Shown here in pieces: positions 8,226 to 17,307 of a DNA stretch of 64,000 bases (its first letter is position 1; each line of letters starts with the position of its first letter). The stretch is taken from assembly GCF_000427885.1 (NCBI RefSeq), contig NZ_ATYW01000002.1:379532-443531 (forward strand), read 5' to 3'. The stretch is from Glycomyces tenuis DSM 44171 (GTDB taxonomy: Bacteria > Actinomycetota > Actinomycetes > Mycobacteriales > Micromonosporaceae). The notes under the pieces were generated by a model. That model was not told the origin of the DNA. It made no database searches and was given only the letters and a program-made list of their open reading frames with translations. Position numbers and translations under genes: made by a program.

Positions 8226-9462
8226 GCGCGGCCAGTTTGGACCCCAGCGCGCCGAGTGCGTCGGCGATCCACGGCATCTCCAGCGGATCGGTCGAGACCA
8301 GCGCCGCGAGCCGCTCCGAATCGGACGAGCCGTAGACGCCGGGCACCGCCACGCGCAGCCGCAGCGACGACTCCTCGGCGCCGAACGCCGAACCGGGCAG
8401 CACGCCGACCCCGAACTCGTCGAGCAGGACCCGCGCCAGCTCGGCGCCGGTCCGCACCGACCACCGCTCCTCCAGGCGCCCGCGCAGCGGCTCGAAGTCC
8501 GGCCAGACGTAGAAGCCGCCCTGCGGCGGGTCGACCTCGCAGCCGGCCTCGGCGAACACCTCGGCCGCGCCCCGCGTCACCGCGCCGTGCAGCCGCCTGC
8601 TCGAGACGAGCCGGTCGACCAGCTCCACCGGGTCCGACCAGGCGTAGGCCGCCGCGTGCTGCATGGGCATCGGCGTCGACGACCACACCTCGGAGGCGGT
8701 GCCGCGCACCGTCTCGCGCAGCGACTCGCCGAGCGGGGAGCCCGGGAACCGCGCCGCGCCGATGCGCCAGCCGCCGAGCGCGTAGTTCTTGCTCAAGGCC
8801 GTCGTCGTCACCGTCCGCTCCGGCGCCCACGCGGCCGGGGACGGGAATGGGCCGTCCTCGAAGACCAGGTCGCGGTAGATCTCATCGGCCACGATGACCA
8901 GGTCCAGCTCGCGGGCCGCCTCGCACAGCGCCTTCACCGAGCCCTCGGAGGCGATGCGCCCGGTCGGGTTGTCCGGCAGCGTGGCGACCACGATGCGCGG
9001 CTCGCGGCCCTCGGCTCGCGCGCCGCGCACCGCGGCGTCGAGCGCCTCGGCCTCGGGCACGCCGCCCTCGCCCGCCGGGACGGGCACCCGGATCGGGGTG
9101 CGGCCCATGAGCTCGGCCTGGGCCGCATAGGACACCCACGCCGGACTCGGCACGATGGCCTCGCCGCCGACGGCGTGCAGGACCGCGAACAGCAGCGGCT
9201 TGGAGCCCGGCCCCAGGAGCACCTGCTCGGACCCGGTGGTCAGGCCGCGCCGCGTCCAGTACCCGGCGGCCGCCTCGCGGGCCGGGCGGATCCCGGCCAC
9301 CGGGCCGTACGACGTCTGGCCCGCGGCTCGCGCGAGACGCTGCCCCAGCAAGGGGTGCACCGGGATCCCGGCCTCACCGAAGGCGAGCGCGAGCACCTCC
9401 TCTCCGGCGGCTCGGCGGGCGGCGATCGTTTCACTCGCGGCCAGGGTGGCTGAGACAGTCAC
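8209..9462 (-). CDS. Pyridoxal-phosphate-dependent aminotransferase, class I/II
   Basis: 417 residues with a fold-type I aminotransferase layout: 'TSYGPVAGIRPAREAAAGYW' early, the substrate/PLP region 'PDNPTGRIAS' near residue 165, 'VADEIYRDL' near 190, and the Schiff-base lysine in TTALSKNYALGGWRIG near 225. A C-terminal Arg in 'SLRLRVAVPG' probably binds the substrate carboxylate. It resembles aspartate/aromatic aminotransferases; the amino donor and acceptor cannot be fixed from sequence. The GTG start has an AAGGAG site. It is divergent from the LysR gene (100 bp), the common arrangement in which LysR controls its neighbour. Confidence 0.9.
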   Translation of the reverse strand: MTVSATLAASETIAARRAAGEEVLALAFGEAGIPVHPLLGQRLARAAGQTSYGPVAGIRPAREAAAGYWTRRGLTTGSEQVLLGPGSKPLLFAVLHAVGGEAIVPSPAWVSYAAQAELMGRTPIRVPVPAGEGGVPEAEALDAAVRGARAEGREPRIVVATLPDNPTGRIASEGSVKALCEAARELDLVIVADEIYRDLVFEDGPFPSPAAWAPERTVTTTALSKNYALGGWRIGAARFPGSPLGESLRETVRGTASEVWSSTPMPMQHAAAYAWSDPVELVDRLVSSRRLHGAVTRGAAEVFAEAGCEVDPPQGGFYVWPDFEPLRGRLEERWSVRTGAELARVLLDEFGVGVLPGSAFGAEESSLRLRVAVPGVYGSSDSERLAALVSTDPLEMPWIADALGALGSKLAALTATR

Positions 9463-9562
9463 TGTCGTCTCCTTCGTGGGACTTCCTCGTCACCGTCCAG
9501 CCTGGTGCGAACAGAGCATCATCGCAAGTATCCCTGCCTGTTGCCGAGCGTAAGATTTGCTT
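9463..9562. promoter_or_regulatory. Divergent control region between aminotransferase and LysR genes
   Basis: This 100-bp intergenic stretch must hold the promoters of both divergent genes. LysR proteins typically bind in such a region and control both their own gene and the divergent enzyme gene. Near the lysR start lies the AT-richer stretch GTAAGATTTGC (9550-9560), which may be a -10 region with a short leader. No clean T-N11-A dyad is convincing by eye. Confidence 0.35.
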
Positions 9563-11254
9563 ATGCTCGATGTCCGCCGCCTGCGGCTGCTCTACGAATT
9601 CGCGGCCCACGGGTCGATAGCCGCCACCGCCGTCGCCACCTCGCAGACCGCCTCGGCCGTCTCGCAACAGCTTGCCGCCCTAGAGAAGGAGACCGGTGTC
9701 GCGCTCCTGGAGCGCACCGCCCGCACCGCCCAGCTGACCGACGCCGGGCGCCGCCTCGTCGAGCACACCGGCGCCATCCTCGACGCCATCGACGCCGCCG
9801 AGACCGACCTCGCCGCCGACGCCGCCGAACCCAGAGGCCGGGTCACCATCACCGCGTTCCCCACCGTCGCCGTCGCCCTCGCCGGGCCGATCGTGCGCCG
9901 CCTGCGCCGCTACCCCGAGCTCACCATGGTCCTGCGCCAGCAGCGCACCGTCACCGAGAGCCTCGCGCGCGTCCGCTCCGGCGAGATCGACCTCGCCCTG
10001 ATCGACGACTGGTCCGGCATCCGCCGCCCGGCCGCGGCCGGGCCGCTCACCTACCACCACCTCGTCTCCGACCCGCTCGTCGCGGTCCTGCCGCCCAGGC
10101 ACCGGCTCGCCGCCGCCGAGGAGCTCTCGGCGCACGCCCTGGCCGCCGAGCCCTGGATCGCCTCGCCGGTGGGGGAGCCGTCGCGGATGGCGCTCGACCG
10201 GCTGTGGCGCGCCGAGGGCATCGCCGTGCCGGTCTCGGAGTTCGAAGGTCTGGACACGATCCTGACGCTGGTGGCCAAGGGCCTCGGCGTCACCGTCGCG
10301 CCGTGGATGGCCGCCGCGGAGCGGCGCGACGTGGCGGTGCGTCGCGTCGCCGAGCCGTTGACCGGCCGCGACGTCTACGCCGTCCACCGCACCGCCTCGA
10401 CCGGCCGCCCGGCCGTCATGGCCGCGCTCCAGGCGCTGCACCAGGCGGCCAAGAAGCTCATGGCCGCCGCCGACCGCTTCTTAGCGGGGGTCCGGTCCCG
10501 GAAGGCCGGGGCCTGGGAGCTGCTGCCGCCATCCGGCGAGGATGTCGTCTCCGGATTCCACGGCCCGCTCTGCCTGATTGAATCTGAGGAAGTCGCGCAC
10601 CGCTTTGTTGTCGGTCTGGTCGCCGGGGTCCTGGCCCGACACGAGGTCTTGGGGCACCAGGTAGTGATAGCCCCGTTCGGCGGCGCCCATGACGGCGTAG
10701 AGCACGCAGCAGACGAGCTCGACGCCGCATATGACCAGCCCGTCGATGTCGTAGTGGTCGAGCAGTCCGGTGAAGGACGGACTCTGCCAGCAATCGAAGC
10801 GGTGCTTGACGACCACGCTGGCGTTCGGGACCGGCGGGACGAACAGCTCGGCGCCCCAGGTCCCCGCGGCGCACAGGCCGTCGGGTGTCTCCCAGCGGCG
10901 CTGGCGGTCGGTGAGGTGGTCGAAGTCGAGGACCTGCCGGGTGTAGACCACTCGCGCGCCCAGATCGCCTGCGCGCCGCGCGAAGGCATTGGCGCGCAGC
11001 GCGGTCTGCGCATTGTGGGTGTTGGTCGCCGGTGCGCCGTCGAACACCTCGGGGCTGCAGAAGTCGTTCTGGAAGTCGATCATGACGACCGCGACTCGCT
11101 CCAGCGGCAGCCGGTAGAACGCATCGGATGGACTCATGGCCGGATTCGTGCTGGGACCTGGGCTCATTCGATCATCCTCGCAAGCGCGACAGCGCCCGGC
11201 AACCGCTTATGGAGGCTTCGGCCCTTGACCTTCTTGCCCGCGTCGATCCCCTGA
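9563..11254 (+). CDS. LysR-family transcriptional regulator, ORF extended by loss of the expected stop
   Basis: Residues 1-60 form the LysR winged helix-turn-helix (MLDVRRLRLLYEFAAHGS... TASAVSQQLAALEKETGVALLER), and about 90-295 the periplasmic-binding-like effector domain. I prefer the ATG at 9563; an upstream TTG at 9557 adds two residues. LysR homology ends near residue 305 (about base 10480), but no stop in this frame occurs until 11252-11254, so the frame runs antisense through the whole convergent cysteine hydrolase gene. A TAG in the +1 frame sits at 10482-10484, overlapping the hydrolase stop. A small indel near the end, in the genome or the assembly, is the simplest reading. The functional gene is probably 9563 to about 10484. 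Confidence 0.65.
   Translation: MLDVRRLRLLYEFAAHGSIAATAVATSQTASAVSQQLAALEKETGVALLERTARTAQLTDAGRRLVEHTGAILDAIDAAETDLAADAAEPRGRVTITAFPTVAVALAGPIVRRLRRYPELTMVLRQQRTVTESLARVRSGEIDLALIDDWSGIRRPAAAGPLTYHHLVSDPLVAVLPPRHRLAAAEELSAHALAAEPWIASPVGEPSRMALDRLWRAEGIAVPVSEFEGLDTILTLVAKGLGVTVAPWMAAAERRDVAVRRVAEPLTGRDVYAVHRTASTGRPAVMAALQALHQAAKKLMAAADRFLAGVRSRKAGAWELLPPSGEDVVSGFHGPLCLIESEEVAHRFVVGLVAGVLARHEVLGHQVVIAPFGGAHDGVEHAADELDAAYDQPVDVVVVEQSGEGRTLPAIEAVLDDHAGVRDRRDEQLGAPGPRGAQAVGCLPAALAVGEVVEVEDLPGVDHSRAQIACAPREGIGAQRGLRIVGVGRRCAVEHLGAAEVVLEVDHDDRDSLQRQPVERIGWTHGRIRAGTWAHSIILASATAPGNRLWRLRPLTFLPASIP
10481..11167 (-). CDS. Cysteine hydrolase, isochorismatase-like family
   Basis: 228 residues of the isochorismatase-like fold. 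The acid residue is the Asp in 'VVMIDFQNDF' near position 30, the lysine follows in 'VVVKHRFDCW', and the nucleophilic cysteine lies in 'GVELVCCVLYAVMGAAERGY' near 160. Such enzymes act on amides or enol ethers (nicotinamidase, biuret, N-carbamoyl and isochorismate hydrolases); which one cannot be decided. The ATG at 11167 has a GAGGA site about 8 bases upstream, so I prefer it to the internal ATG at 11137. Its TAA stop overlaps the TAG that would end the convergent lysR gene if that frame were intact. Confidence 0.87.
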   Translation of the reverse strand: MSPGPSTNPAMSPSDAFYRLPLERVAVVMIDFQNDFCSPEVFDGAPATNTHNAQTALRANAFARRAGDLGARVVYTRQVLDFDHLTDRQRRWETPDGLCAAGTWGAELFVPPVPNASVVVKHRFDCWQSPSFTGLLDHYDIDGLVICGVELVCCVLYAVMGAAERGYHYLVPQDLVSGQDPGDQTDNKAVRDFLRFNQAERAVESGDDILAGWRQQLPGPGLPGPDPR

Positions 11255-11310
11255 CCGGGCTCGGGAACGCTCGCTCGTCGACGCTGGTTCACCGAATCGG
11301 TGCCGAACGC

Positions 11311-12582
11311 TCAGCGCAGATGCGAAGGCGGGTACGGCGAGTCCTCCTCGTCCCACGACTCGCCCTCCCGCGGCTCCGGCCTCGGCCGCTTGGGCTCCTT
11401 GGGCCGCTTCTCCTTCGGCGGCTCGCGCCGCGCCAGGATCGCGGCCAGCCACGTCGTGATCGGCACGGCCGCGATGAGCCCCAGCGTGCCCACCACCGAG
11501 CGGGCGATCTCGGTGGCGATCGTCTGACTGGTCAGCACCTGCCCCAGCGGGCGGTCGGCGGCGGCGATGAGCACCAGCAGCGGCAGCGAGGCGCCCGCGT
11601 ACGCCAGCACGAGCGTGTTGATCACCGAGGTCAGGTGGTCGCGCCCGACCCGCATGCCCGACTTGAACAGGCGCGAGCGGCCCCACTTCGGGTTCGCCTT
11701 CGCCACCTCGTCCACCGTGGCCGCCTGGGATACCGTGACGTCGTCGATGACGCCGAGCGCGCCGATGAGGATGCCCGCCAGCAGCAGACCCGACATGTCG
11801 ATCGGGTACTGCATCGCCAGCGACGTCGTCTCCTCGTCGAGCACGCCGTTGAGCTGCGCCAGGTGGACCGCGCCCTGGGCGAGCACGCCGGTGAGCACCA
11901 GCGAGGCGAGCGTCCCGAGCACCGCCACCGTGCTGGTCCGGTTCCACCCGTGCGAGAGGTACAGCGACACCAGCATGATCGCCGCCGAGCCGACGACCGC
12001 CACCGGCATCGGCGAGCGGCCGTCCAGGATCGCCGGGACGACGAACAGCAGCACCACCGCGAACGTCAGCCCGAGGCTCACCAGCGAGCGCAGGCCCTTC
12101 CAGCGGCCGAAGGCGACCACCGCGAGCGCGAACGCGATCACCAGCGCCCACAGCGCGCTGGAGCGCTCGTGGTCGATGATGTGGTACTGCTGCTCGCTCA
12201 CCGAGTCGGGCGTGTGGATCAAGACCACGTCGTCCCCGGCGGCGACCTCGGCGGCGCCGGGCCCGGCGGGGATGTCGACCAGGATCTCGGCGTCCGCGTC
12301 CGGCCCCGACGTGAGGCGCACCAGGACCTCGCCGCACCGCTCGGCCTGGAGCTGCTCGGACAGCTGCTCCTGCTCGGCGCCGCACTCGGTCTCGTGGACG
12401 GAGATGACACGGCCCTCGACCTCGGTCCCGAAGCCCTCGCCTTCGGCGTCTTGCACGTCGGTGGGCCACAGGAGCGCGAGACCGGCGATGGTGGCGATCG
12501 CCGCCGGGACGAGGATCCACAGGGCGGCGCGCGGCACGGCGTCAGTCGGCGCGAGATGCTCTCGGTTCACCCGTGAGAGCAT
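11311..12582 (-). CDS. YibE/F family integral membrane protein
   Basis: 423 residues from the ATG at 12582. There is one N-terminal membrane helix (about 17-38), then an extracellular beta-rich domain of some 110 residues with two cysteines, then seven or so membrane helices, and a Lys/Pro/Glu-rich cytoplasmic tail (PPKEKRPKEPKRP). The motif 'LGVIDDVTVSQAATVDE' in the membrane domain is diagnostic of YibE/F proteins. In Lactococcus and other bacteria the family is proposed to work in transport; no substrate is established. The frame stays open to a GTG at 12681, which would add a 33-residue basic extension not seen in the family, so I take the internal ATG. Confidence 0.85.
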   Translation of the reverse strand: MLSRVNREHLAPTDAVPRAALWILVPAAIATIAGLALLWPTDVQDAEGEGFGTEVEGRVISVHETECGAEQEQLSEQLQAERCGEVLVRLTSGPDADAEILVDIPAGPGAAEVAAGDDVVLIHTPDSVSEQQYHIIDHERSSALWALVIAFALAVVAFGRWKGLRSLVSLGLTFAVVLLFVVPAILDGRSPMPVAVVGSAAIMLVSLYLSHGWNRTSTVAVLGTLASLVLTGVLAQGAVHLAQLNGVLDEETTSLAMQYPIDMSGLLLAGILIGALGVIDDVTVSQAATVDEVAKANPKWGRSRLFKSGMRVGRDHLTSVINTLVLAYAGASLPLLVLIAAADRPLGQVLTSQTIATEIARSVVGTLGLIAAVPITTWLAAILARREPPKEKRPKEPKRPRPEPREGESWDEEDSPYPPSHLR

Positions 12583-12690
12583 ACGGGCCGGGGCCGGGCC
12601 CGAGGCGGCACCGACCCGCCGAGCCGCGCCGCTCCGGCGCGGCCCGCTGGCGATCGGCTCGCCCCACCTGGAGTTACGCACTGTAGCGCT

Positions 12691-13479
12691 CTAGTTGCTG
12701 AACGAAACCGGATCCACCCAGCGCACCGCCGAGTAGTTTCGCCACAGTTGCAGCAGTGCCGGGTCGCCGCTCACCGTGAGGTCGTCGAAAGGCAGCCGAT
12801 TCCACAGCGCCAGGTACAGCAGTTCCACCGGGCCCTCGATCGTGCAATGAGGCGACTCGACCTCGTTGAACGTCACCAGCGGGCCGGCGTCGGTCGGGTG
12901 GATGTACCAGTCGCCGCGCCCGGGCGCCAGATCGATCGCGTGGATGTGCAGCACCGAAGGGTGCAGCGCCCGCACCCGGCTCGTCGGCCGCCCGTGGAAG
13001 CCCAGCAGCAGCTCGTCGATGCCGTCGGCCGCGAAGTCCCGGTTGACCGGGGAGATCTCGTCTCCTCTGGCCTGCTCGGCGTCCACGCGGTGGATGGTGG
13101 TCTCGTGGGCCTGGCGCCGCACCCAGAACCGCTTCGACGACTCCGATGCGAACACCTGCCAGCATTGGAGGTCGTCCGGTGCGGCCTCCAGGGTCTCGAC
13201 GAGCTCGCCGAGGCCCAGCCGGACCCAGTCGACCAGCAGTTCGTCGTGGGGCAGCGGCCCCACGACATGCTGGAAGTCGCGTTGCCGGGGGTCATGGGCC
13301 AAGGCGCGGGCGACAATGGCCGTCGCCCATCGATGGACAGTTCCGATATGGGTCAACAGGTCTTTGACGCTCCAACCGGGGCAAGTCGGCACAGCGGCGT
13401 TGAGCGCGAGTTCTCCTCCCGCGATGGCGATCCGCTCCCCCTCGGTACGCAGCACGTTGATTTGATCGCCGATATTCAT
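12691..13479 (-). CDS. Mycothiol-dependent maleylpyruvate isomerase family enzyme (DinB-like four-helix fold)
   Basis: 262 residues beginning MNIGDQINVLRTEGERIA. The N-terminal half matches the mycothiol-dependent maleylpyruvate isomerase metal-binding domain: 'VPTCPGWSVKDLLTHIGTVHRWA' with the first metal histidine, and 'WVRRQAHETTIHRVDAE' with the second and third ligand region (H/E/H pattern). A C-terminal SCP2-like domain follows ('WYIHPTDAGPLVTFNE'). Members use mycothiol, the actinobacterial thiol, for isomerisation or S-transfer; the substrate here is unknown. I chose the ATG at 13479 because upstream sequence in the frame lacks family features. Confidence 0.85.
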   Translation of the reverse strand: MNIGDQINVLRTEGERIAIAGGELALNAAVPTCPGWSVKDLLTHIGTVHRWATAIVARALAHDPRQRDFQHVVGPLPHDELLVDWVRLGLGELVETLEAAPDDLQCWQVFASESSKRFWVRRQAHETTIHRVDAEQARGDEISPVNRDFAADGIDELLLGFHGRPTSRVRALHPSVLHIHAIDLAPGRGDWYIHPTDAGPLVTFNEVESPHCTIEGPVELLYLALWNRLPFDDLTVSGDPALLQLWRNYSAVRWVDPVSFSN

Positions 13480-13605
13480 CCACAGCAGTCTTTCACCTGT
13501 GTCGTGAATTACGCAAGTTAGGACCGTGAACCGATACGGAAGTGTTAAAACGGTCGACCCATGGTGCGCTGGACCTAAGGCGCAAATCCGATAGGCTCGC
13601 CTGTC

Positions 13606-14190
13606 ATGGCCGAACCGCAACACCGGCTCATCGTCATCACTGACGTCGACGGTTGCCCCAGGCCCCTCGACGAGCAGGTCCGCCGTGCGCTGCGCGGCGG
13701 TCCGTTCTCACTGCTCCTGCGCGACAAGCACCTCGACTGGGACCGGCGGCGGCGCCTGGCCCAGCGCCTCGAAGGCGCCCTCGCCGCTTCCGGCGGCGAG
13801 CTCATCGTCGCCGACCCGCCCGAGGCGGTGCGCGCCGCGCACCTTTCGTCCCGTTTCCCGGTCCCCGTGCCGCGCCCGGCCTGCCTCGGCAGGTCGGTCC
13901 ACGCCGGAGAGCCCATCGATGCGGACCTGGACTACATCACCTACTCGCCGATCTGGACCACCGACTCCAAGCCCGGCTACGGCCCGGCCCTCGGCCTCGA
14001 CGGCCTGGCCGAACGCGTCGCCACCAGCCCGGTGCCGGTGTACGCCCTCGGCGGCGTGACCGGCCCCGACCGCGCCCTCGCCGCCCGGGAAGCGGGCGCG
14101 GCGGGGGCCGCGGTCATGGGCGCGGTCATGCGCGCCGCCGAGCCCGATCGCGTCGTCGCGGCCCTGCGGGCCGCCCTCGAACCCGTCTAG
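13606..14190 (+). CDS. Thiamine phosphate synthase-like (ThiE/TenI) TIM-barrel protein
   Basis: 194 residues. The beta-alpha barrel of ThiE/TenI proteins is visible: '[22 protein letters not shown]' (strand 1), '[11 protein letters not shown]' (the R-D-K of strand 2 that binds diphosphate), '[22 protein letters not shown]' (phosphate-loop strand) and 'VPVYALGGV' near the end. ThiE joins the pyrimidine and thiazole precursors to give thiamine phosphate; TenI is a thiazole tautomerase. The short length and lack of thiamine neighbours leave ThiE versus TenI open. Its TAG and the TAG of the convergent beta-glucosidase share the palindrome CTAG at 14187-14190. Confidence 0.8.
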   Translation: MAEPQHRLIVITDVDGCPRPLDEQVRRALRGGPFSLLLRDKHLDWDRRRRLAQRLEGALAASGGELIVADPPEAVRAAHLSSRFPVPVPRPACLGRSVHAGEPIDADLDYITYSPIWTTDSKPGYGPALGLDGLAERVATSPVPVYALGGVTGPDRALAAREAGAAGAAVMGAVMRAAEPDRVVAALRAALEPV

Positions 14191-15533
14191 CGGTCGAGGC
14201 CGTTCGCGGCGATGACCTCGGTGTAGAACTTCGCGCTCGCCTTGGGGATGCGGCGCTGGGTCGCGTAGTCGACGTAGACCAGGCCGAAGCGCTTGTCGTA
14301 GCCGAAGGCCCACTCGAAGTTGTCCAGCAGCGACCAGGCGGTGTAGCCGCGCACGTCGGCGCCCTGGGTGATCGCGTCGTGGACCGCGGCGATGTGCGAG
14401 CGCAGGTAGTCGACCCGCTCGGTGTCGACGACCTCGCCGTTCGCGTCGGGGCCGGTCGGGTAGGCCGCGCCGTTCTCGGTGATCATCGTCGGCACGCCGT
14501 AGTCCTTGTGGACGCGCAACAGGAGGTCGGTCAGGCCGCTCGCGTCGATCGGCCAGCCCATGTCGGTCACGTCCAGCTCCTCGGGCGTCCACTGCCCGAT
14601 CCCGGCCGAGCCGGGGCCGACCGGGTTCTCCGGCGCTCCGGGGGCGTCCTTGAACCAGGACGGGTTGTAGTAGTTGAGGCCCAAGAGGTCGATCGGCTGC
14701 GAGATGAGCTCCAGGTCGCCGTCCTGGACGAAGCTCCAGTCGGTGTGGTGCGCGGTGCGCTCGATGACCTCGGTCGGGTAGGCGCCCTTGAACAGCGGGT
14801 CGAAGAAGATCCGGTTGGCGATCGCGTCGGTGTAGCGCACGGCCTCCTCGTCGCCCCGGCACTGGGTCGGGTTGAGCACGATCGAGACCTGCTCGGCGCC
14901 GGCGGCGCGCAGCGCCTTCGTCGCGAGCCCGTGGCCGAGGAGCAGGTGGTGGGCCGCCGCGAGCGTCGCGGCCGGCTCGGTGCGGCCCGGCGCGTGGTGG
15001 CCGCTGCCGTAGCCGAGGAACGCCGAGCACCACGGCTCGTTCAGCGTCCACCACGTGTCGATCCGGTCGGCCAGGCGCGCGCCGACGATCGCGGCGTAGT
15101 CGCCGAAGCGCTCGGCGGTCTCGCGCACCGGCCACCCGCCGTGGTCCTCCAGCGTCTGCGGCAGGTCCCAGTGGTAGAGGGTCGGCATCGGCTTGATCCC
15201 GGCGGCGGTGAGCTTGTCGACGAGCCGGTCGTAGAAGTCGAGCCCGGCCGGGTTGGCCGGGCCCGAGCCGTCGGGCTGGATCCTCGGCCAGGCGATCGAG
15301 AAGCGGTAGGTGTCGACGCCCATCGACCGCATGAGGGCGATGTCCTCGTCGACGCGGTGGTAGTGGTCGCAGGCGACCCGTCCGGACTGGCCGCGCCACG
15401 TCCTGCCGGGGGTGTCGGCGAAGGTGTCCCAGATCGACGGCCCGCGGCCGTCCTCGCTTGTGGCGCCTTCGATCTGGTAGGAGGCGGTTGCGGTCCCCCA
15501 GAGGAATCCCTCGGGGAAGTCGAGCTGCGGCAT
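14187..15533 (-). CDS. Beta-glucosidase, glycoside hydrolase family 1
   Basis: 448 residues, starting [23 protein letters not shown], the canonical GH1 opening. The acid/base glutamate is Glu166 in TLNEPW and the nucleophile is the Glu in ITENGAA near residue 355. The aglycone/glucose-binding '[24 protein letters not shown]' C-terminal motif is intact. It has no signal peptide, so it should cleave imported cellobiose or aryl-beta-glucosides in the cytoplasm. It is divergent from a sugar ABC importer, suggesting uptake and hydrolysis of a shared oligosaccharide. The ATG at 15533 has a GAAAGG site; the frame is open a little further upstream. Confidence 0.94.
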   Translation of the reverse strand: MPQLDFPEGFLWGTATASYQIEGATSEDGRGPSIWDTFADTPGRTWRGQSGRVACDHYHRVDEDIALMRSMGVDTYRFSIAWPRIQPDGSGPANPAGLDFYDRLVDKLTAAGIKPMPTLYHWDLPQTLEDHGGWPVRETAERFGDYAAIVGARLADRIDTWWTLNEPWCSAFLGYGSGHHAPGRTEPAATLAAAHHLLLGHGLATKALRAAGAEQVSIVLNPTQCRGDEEAVRYTDAIANRIFFDPLFKGAYPTEVIERTAHHTDWSFVQDGDLELISQPIDLLGLNYYNPSWFKDAPGAPENPVGPGSAGIGQWTPEELDVTDMGWPIDASGLTDLLLRVHKDYGVPTMITENGAAYPTGPDANGEVVDTERVDYLRSHIAAVHDAITQGADVRGYTAWSLLDNFEWAFGYDKRFGLVYVDYATQRRIPKASAKFYTEVIAANGLDR

Positions 15534-15888
15534 GGGGCGCACCTTTCGAGGCGGGGGGTGTCTGACGACTGAGTTCTGCAAGTTTCCAGCGGTGCCGATG
15601 ATACGTTCATGTCACCGCTCCCATCGAACAGGGATGATACAGGTATCGATACAGCCGCCTTGCGTAACGATTCGGTAATTTAGCCTTGACACGTCATGTA
15701 ATCCAGAGCACCATTTCAGCGTCGTACCAGGCGGCGGGTTGAGGCGGTTCCGCACGGCGGCAGGGCGGTGCGCGAGCAGGACTCACTGACGGCTCGCAAG
15801 CACCACCGAACTGCGCGACTCCGACGGAACACTGGGAGGCAGTCGGACTCGCCGGGCGACCAGCATCTGCATAGAGAGGGAAACCCCG
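15534..15888. promoter_or_regulatory. Divergent promoter/operator region between GH1 and sugar ABC genes
   Basis: This 355-bp gene-free stretch is AT-richer than its surroundings. It contains a 10-bp perfect palindrome GTATCGATAC at 15643-15652 and two copies of GATGATAC (15597-15604 and 15633-15640, 36 bp apart). A perfect -35 hexamer TTGACA lies at 15686-15691 facing the ABC genes, but the -10 at the right spacing (CACCAT) is weak. The layout suggests a LacI- or GntR-type sugar repressor acting on both sides; no such regulator gene is in the window. Confidence 0.45.
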
Positions 15889-17223
15889 ATGAGCAACACT
15901 CGACGATTGATGTGCCTCGCGGCTGCCACCAGCGCGCTAGCGCTCGCCGCCACCGCGTGCGGCGCGCCCGACGACGAGGGCGAGGGCCGGGGCGAGGTCC
16001 CCGACGAGGCCCAGGACTGCGCCAACTACGAGGACTACGGCTCCTTCGACGGTGAGACCGTCCACATCTTCGGCTCCATCCTCGACACCGAGGGCGACGA
16101 GATGGTGGAGGCCTGGAGCTACTTCGAAGAATGCACCGGCATCACCATCGAATACGAGGGCTCGGCCGAGTTCGAGGCGGACATGACCGTCCGCGTCGAC
16201 GGCGGCAACGCCCCCGACATCGCGCTGTTCCCGCAGCCGGGCCTCATGTCGAACTTCGCCGACGCCCTGGTCCCGGCCTCCGAGGAGGTCACCGCGCTCG
16301 CCACCGAGGGCTGGAGCGAGGACTGGCTCCAGTACGGCACCATCGACGGCACCTTCTACGCTCCTCCGAACTCCGGCAACGCCAAGTCCTTCATCTGGTA
16401 CTCGCCCGCGTTCTTCGAAGAGGGCGGCTACGAGATCCCGACCACCTGGGACGACCTGATCGCCGTGTCCGACGAGATCGCCGCCGACGGCGTCGCGCCG
16501 TGGTGCGTCGGCTTCGAGAACGCCGGCGCCACCGGCTGGCCCGGCACCGACTGGATCGAGGACATCGTCCTGCGCGAGGGCACCGATCTCTACGACCAGT
16601 GGGCCAACCACGAGATCCCCTTCAACGACGAGCGGATCGTCGCCGCCATCGAGAAGGCCGGCACCATCGTCACCAACGAGGACTACGTCTTCAACGGCAC
16701 CGACACCATCTCCTCGACCTCGTTCCAGGAGGCCGGCTTCCCGATCCTCGAGGGTGACTGCGCGATGTACCGCATGGCCTCCTTCTACGGGGCCATGTGG
16801 CCCGAGGGCACCGAGGTGGCCGAGGACGGCGACGTGTTCGCCTTCCGCTTCCCCGAGACGAACGAGGGCGACAACACCATGCTGATCGGCGGCGAGTTCG
16901 TCGCCGCGTTCAACGACAACGAGGCCATCGAGGCCACCCGCCAGTTCCTGGCCTCCGAGCTGTACCACAACGCCCGGCTCCAGACCGGCCCGTGGAGCAC
17001 CGCCCACCAGGGCGTGGACCCGTCCAACGCCACCACGCCGATCAACGAGCTCGCCACCGAGGTCCTGACCGACCCGGAGGTGACCGTCCGCTTCGACGCC
17101 TCGGACCTCATGCCCGGCGAGGTCGGCGCCTCCTCCTTCTGGACCGGTGTGGTCGAGTGGGTCGACGGCTCGAAGGACGCCCAGGAGATCGCCGACGACA
17201 TCGAGAACTCCTGGCCGCAGTAG
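15889..17223 (+). CDS. Carbohydrate ABC transporter substrate-binding lipoprotein
   Basis: 444 residues. A lipoprotein signal peptide ends in the lipobox LAATAC, so the mature protein begins at Cys24 and is lipid-anchored outside the membrane. The rest is an extracellular solute-binding protein family 1 fold: 'DMTVRVDGGNAPDIALFPQPG' near residue 105 and 'WYSPAFFEEGGYEIPTTWDDLIA' near 170. These blocks resemble alpha-glucoside/oligosaccharide-binding proteins of the AglE type. It is the first of three genes that run to 19238. The adjacent GH1 enzyme argues for a beta-glucoside or cellobiose ligand, the AglE likeness for an alpha-glucoside; sequence does not decide. Confidence 0.92.
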   Translation: MSNTRRLMCLAAATSALALAATACGAPDDEGEGRGEVPDEAQDCANYEDYGSFDGETVHIFGSILDTEGDEMVEAWSYFEECTGITIEYEGSAEFEADMTVRVDGGNAPDIALFPQPGLMSNFADALVPASEEVTALATEGWSEDWLQYGTIDGTFYAPPNSGNAKSFIWYSPAFFEEGGYEIPTTWDDLIAVSDEIAADGVAPWCVGFENAGATGWPGTDWIEDIVLREGTDLYDQWANHEIPFNDERIVAAIEKAGTIVTNEDYVFNGTDTISSTSFQEAGFPILEGDCAMYRMASFYGAMWPEGTEVAEDGDVFAFRFPETNEGDNTMLIGGEFVAAFNDNEAIEATRQFLASELYHNARLQTGPWSTAHQGVDPSNATTPINELATEVLTDPEVTVRFDASDLMPGEVGASSFWTGVVEWVDGSKDAQEIADDIENSWPQ

Positions 17224-17307
17224 TCCGATCCGAACCGTGACGGAGCCGAGCGGGGTCGAGCCCGACCCCGCTCGGCCCCGCTCTGACATCTCTGGAGTGC
17301 ACTGACA

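Noticed and set aside
9557-11254. A LysR fused to a new C-terminal domain
   Set aside because: The tail is exactly antisense to a well-conserved cysteine hydrolase and has no domain of its own, so a lost stop or frameshift is more likely than a fusion.
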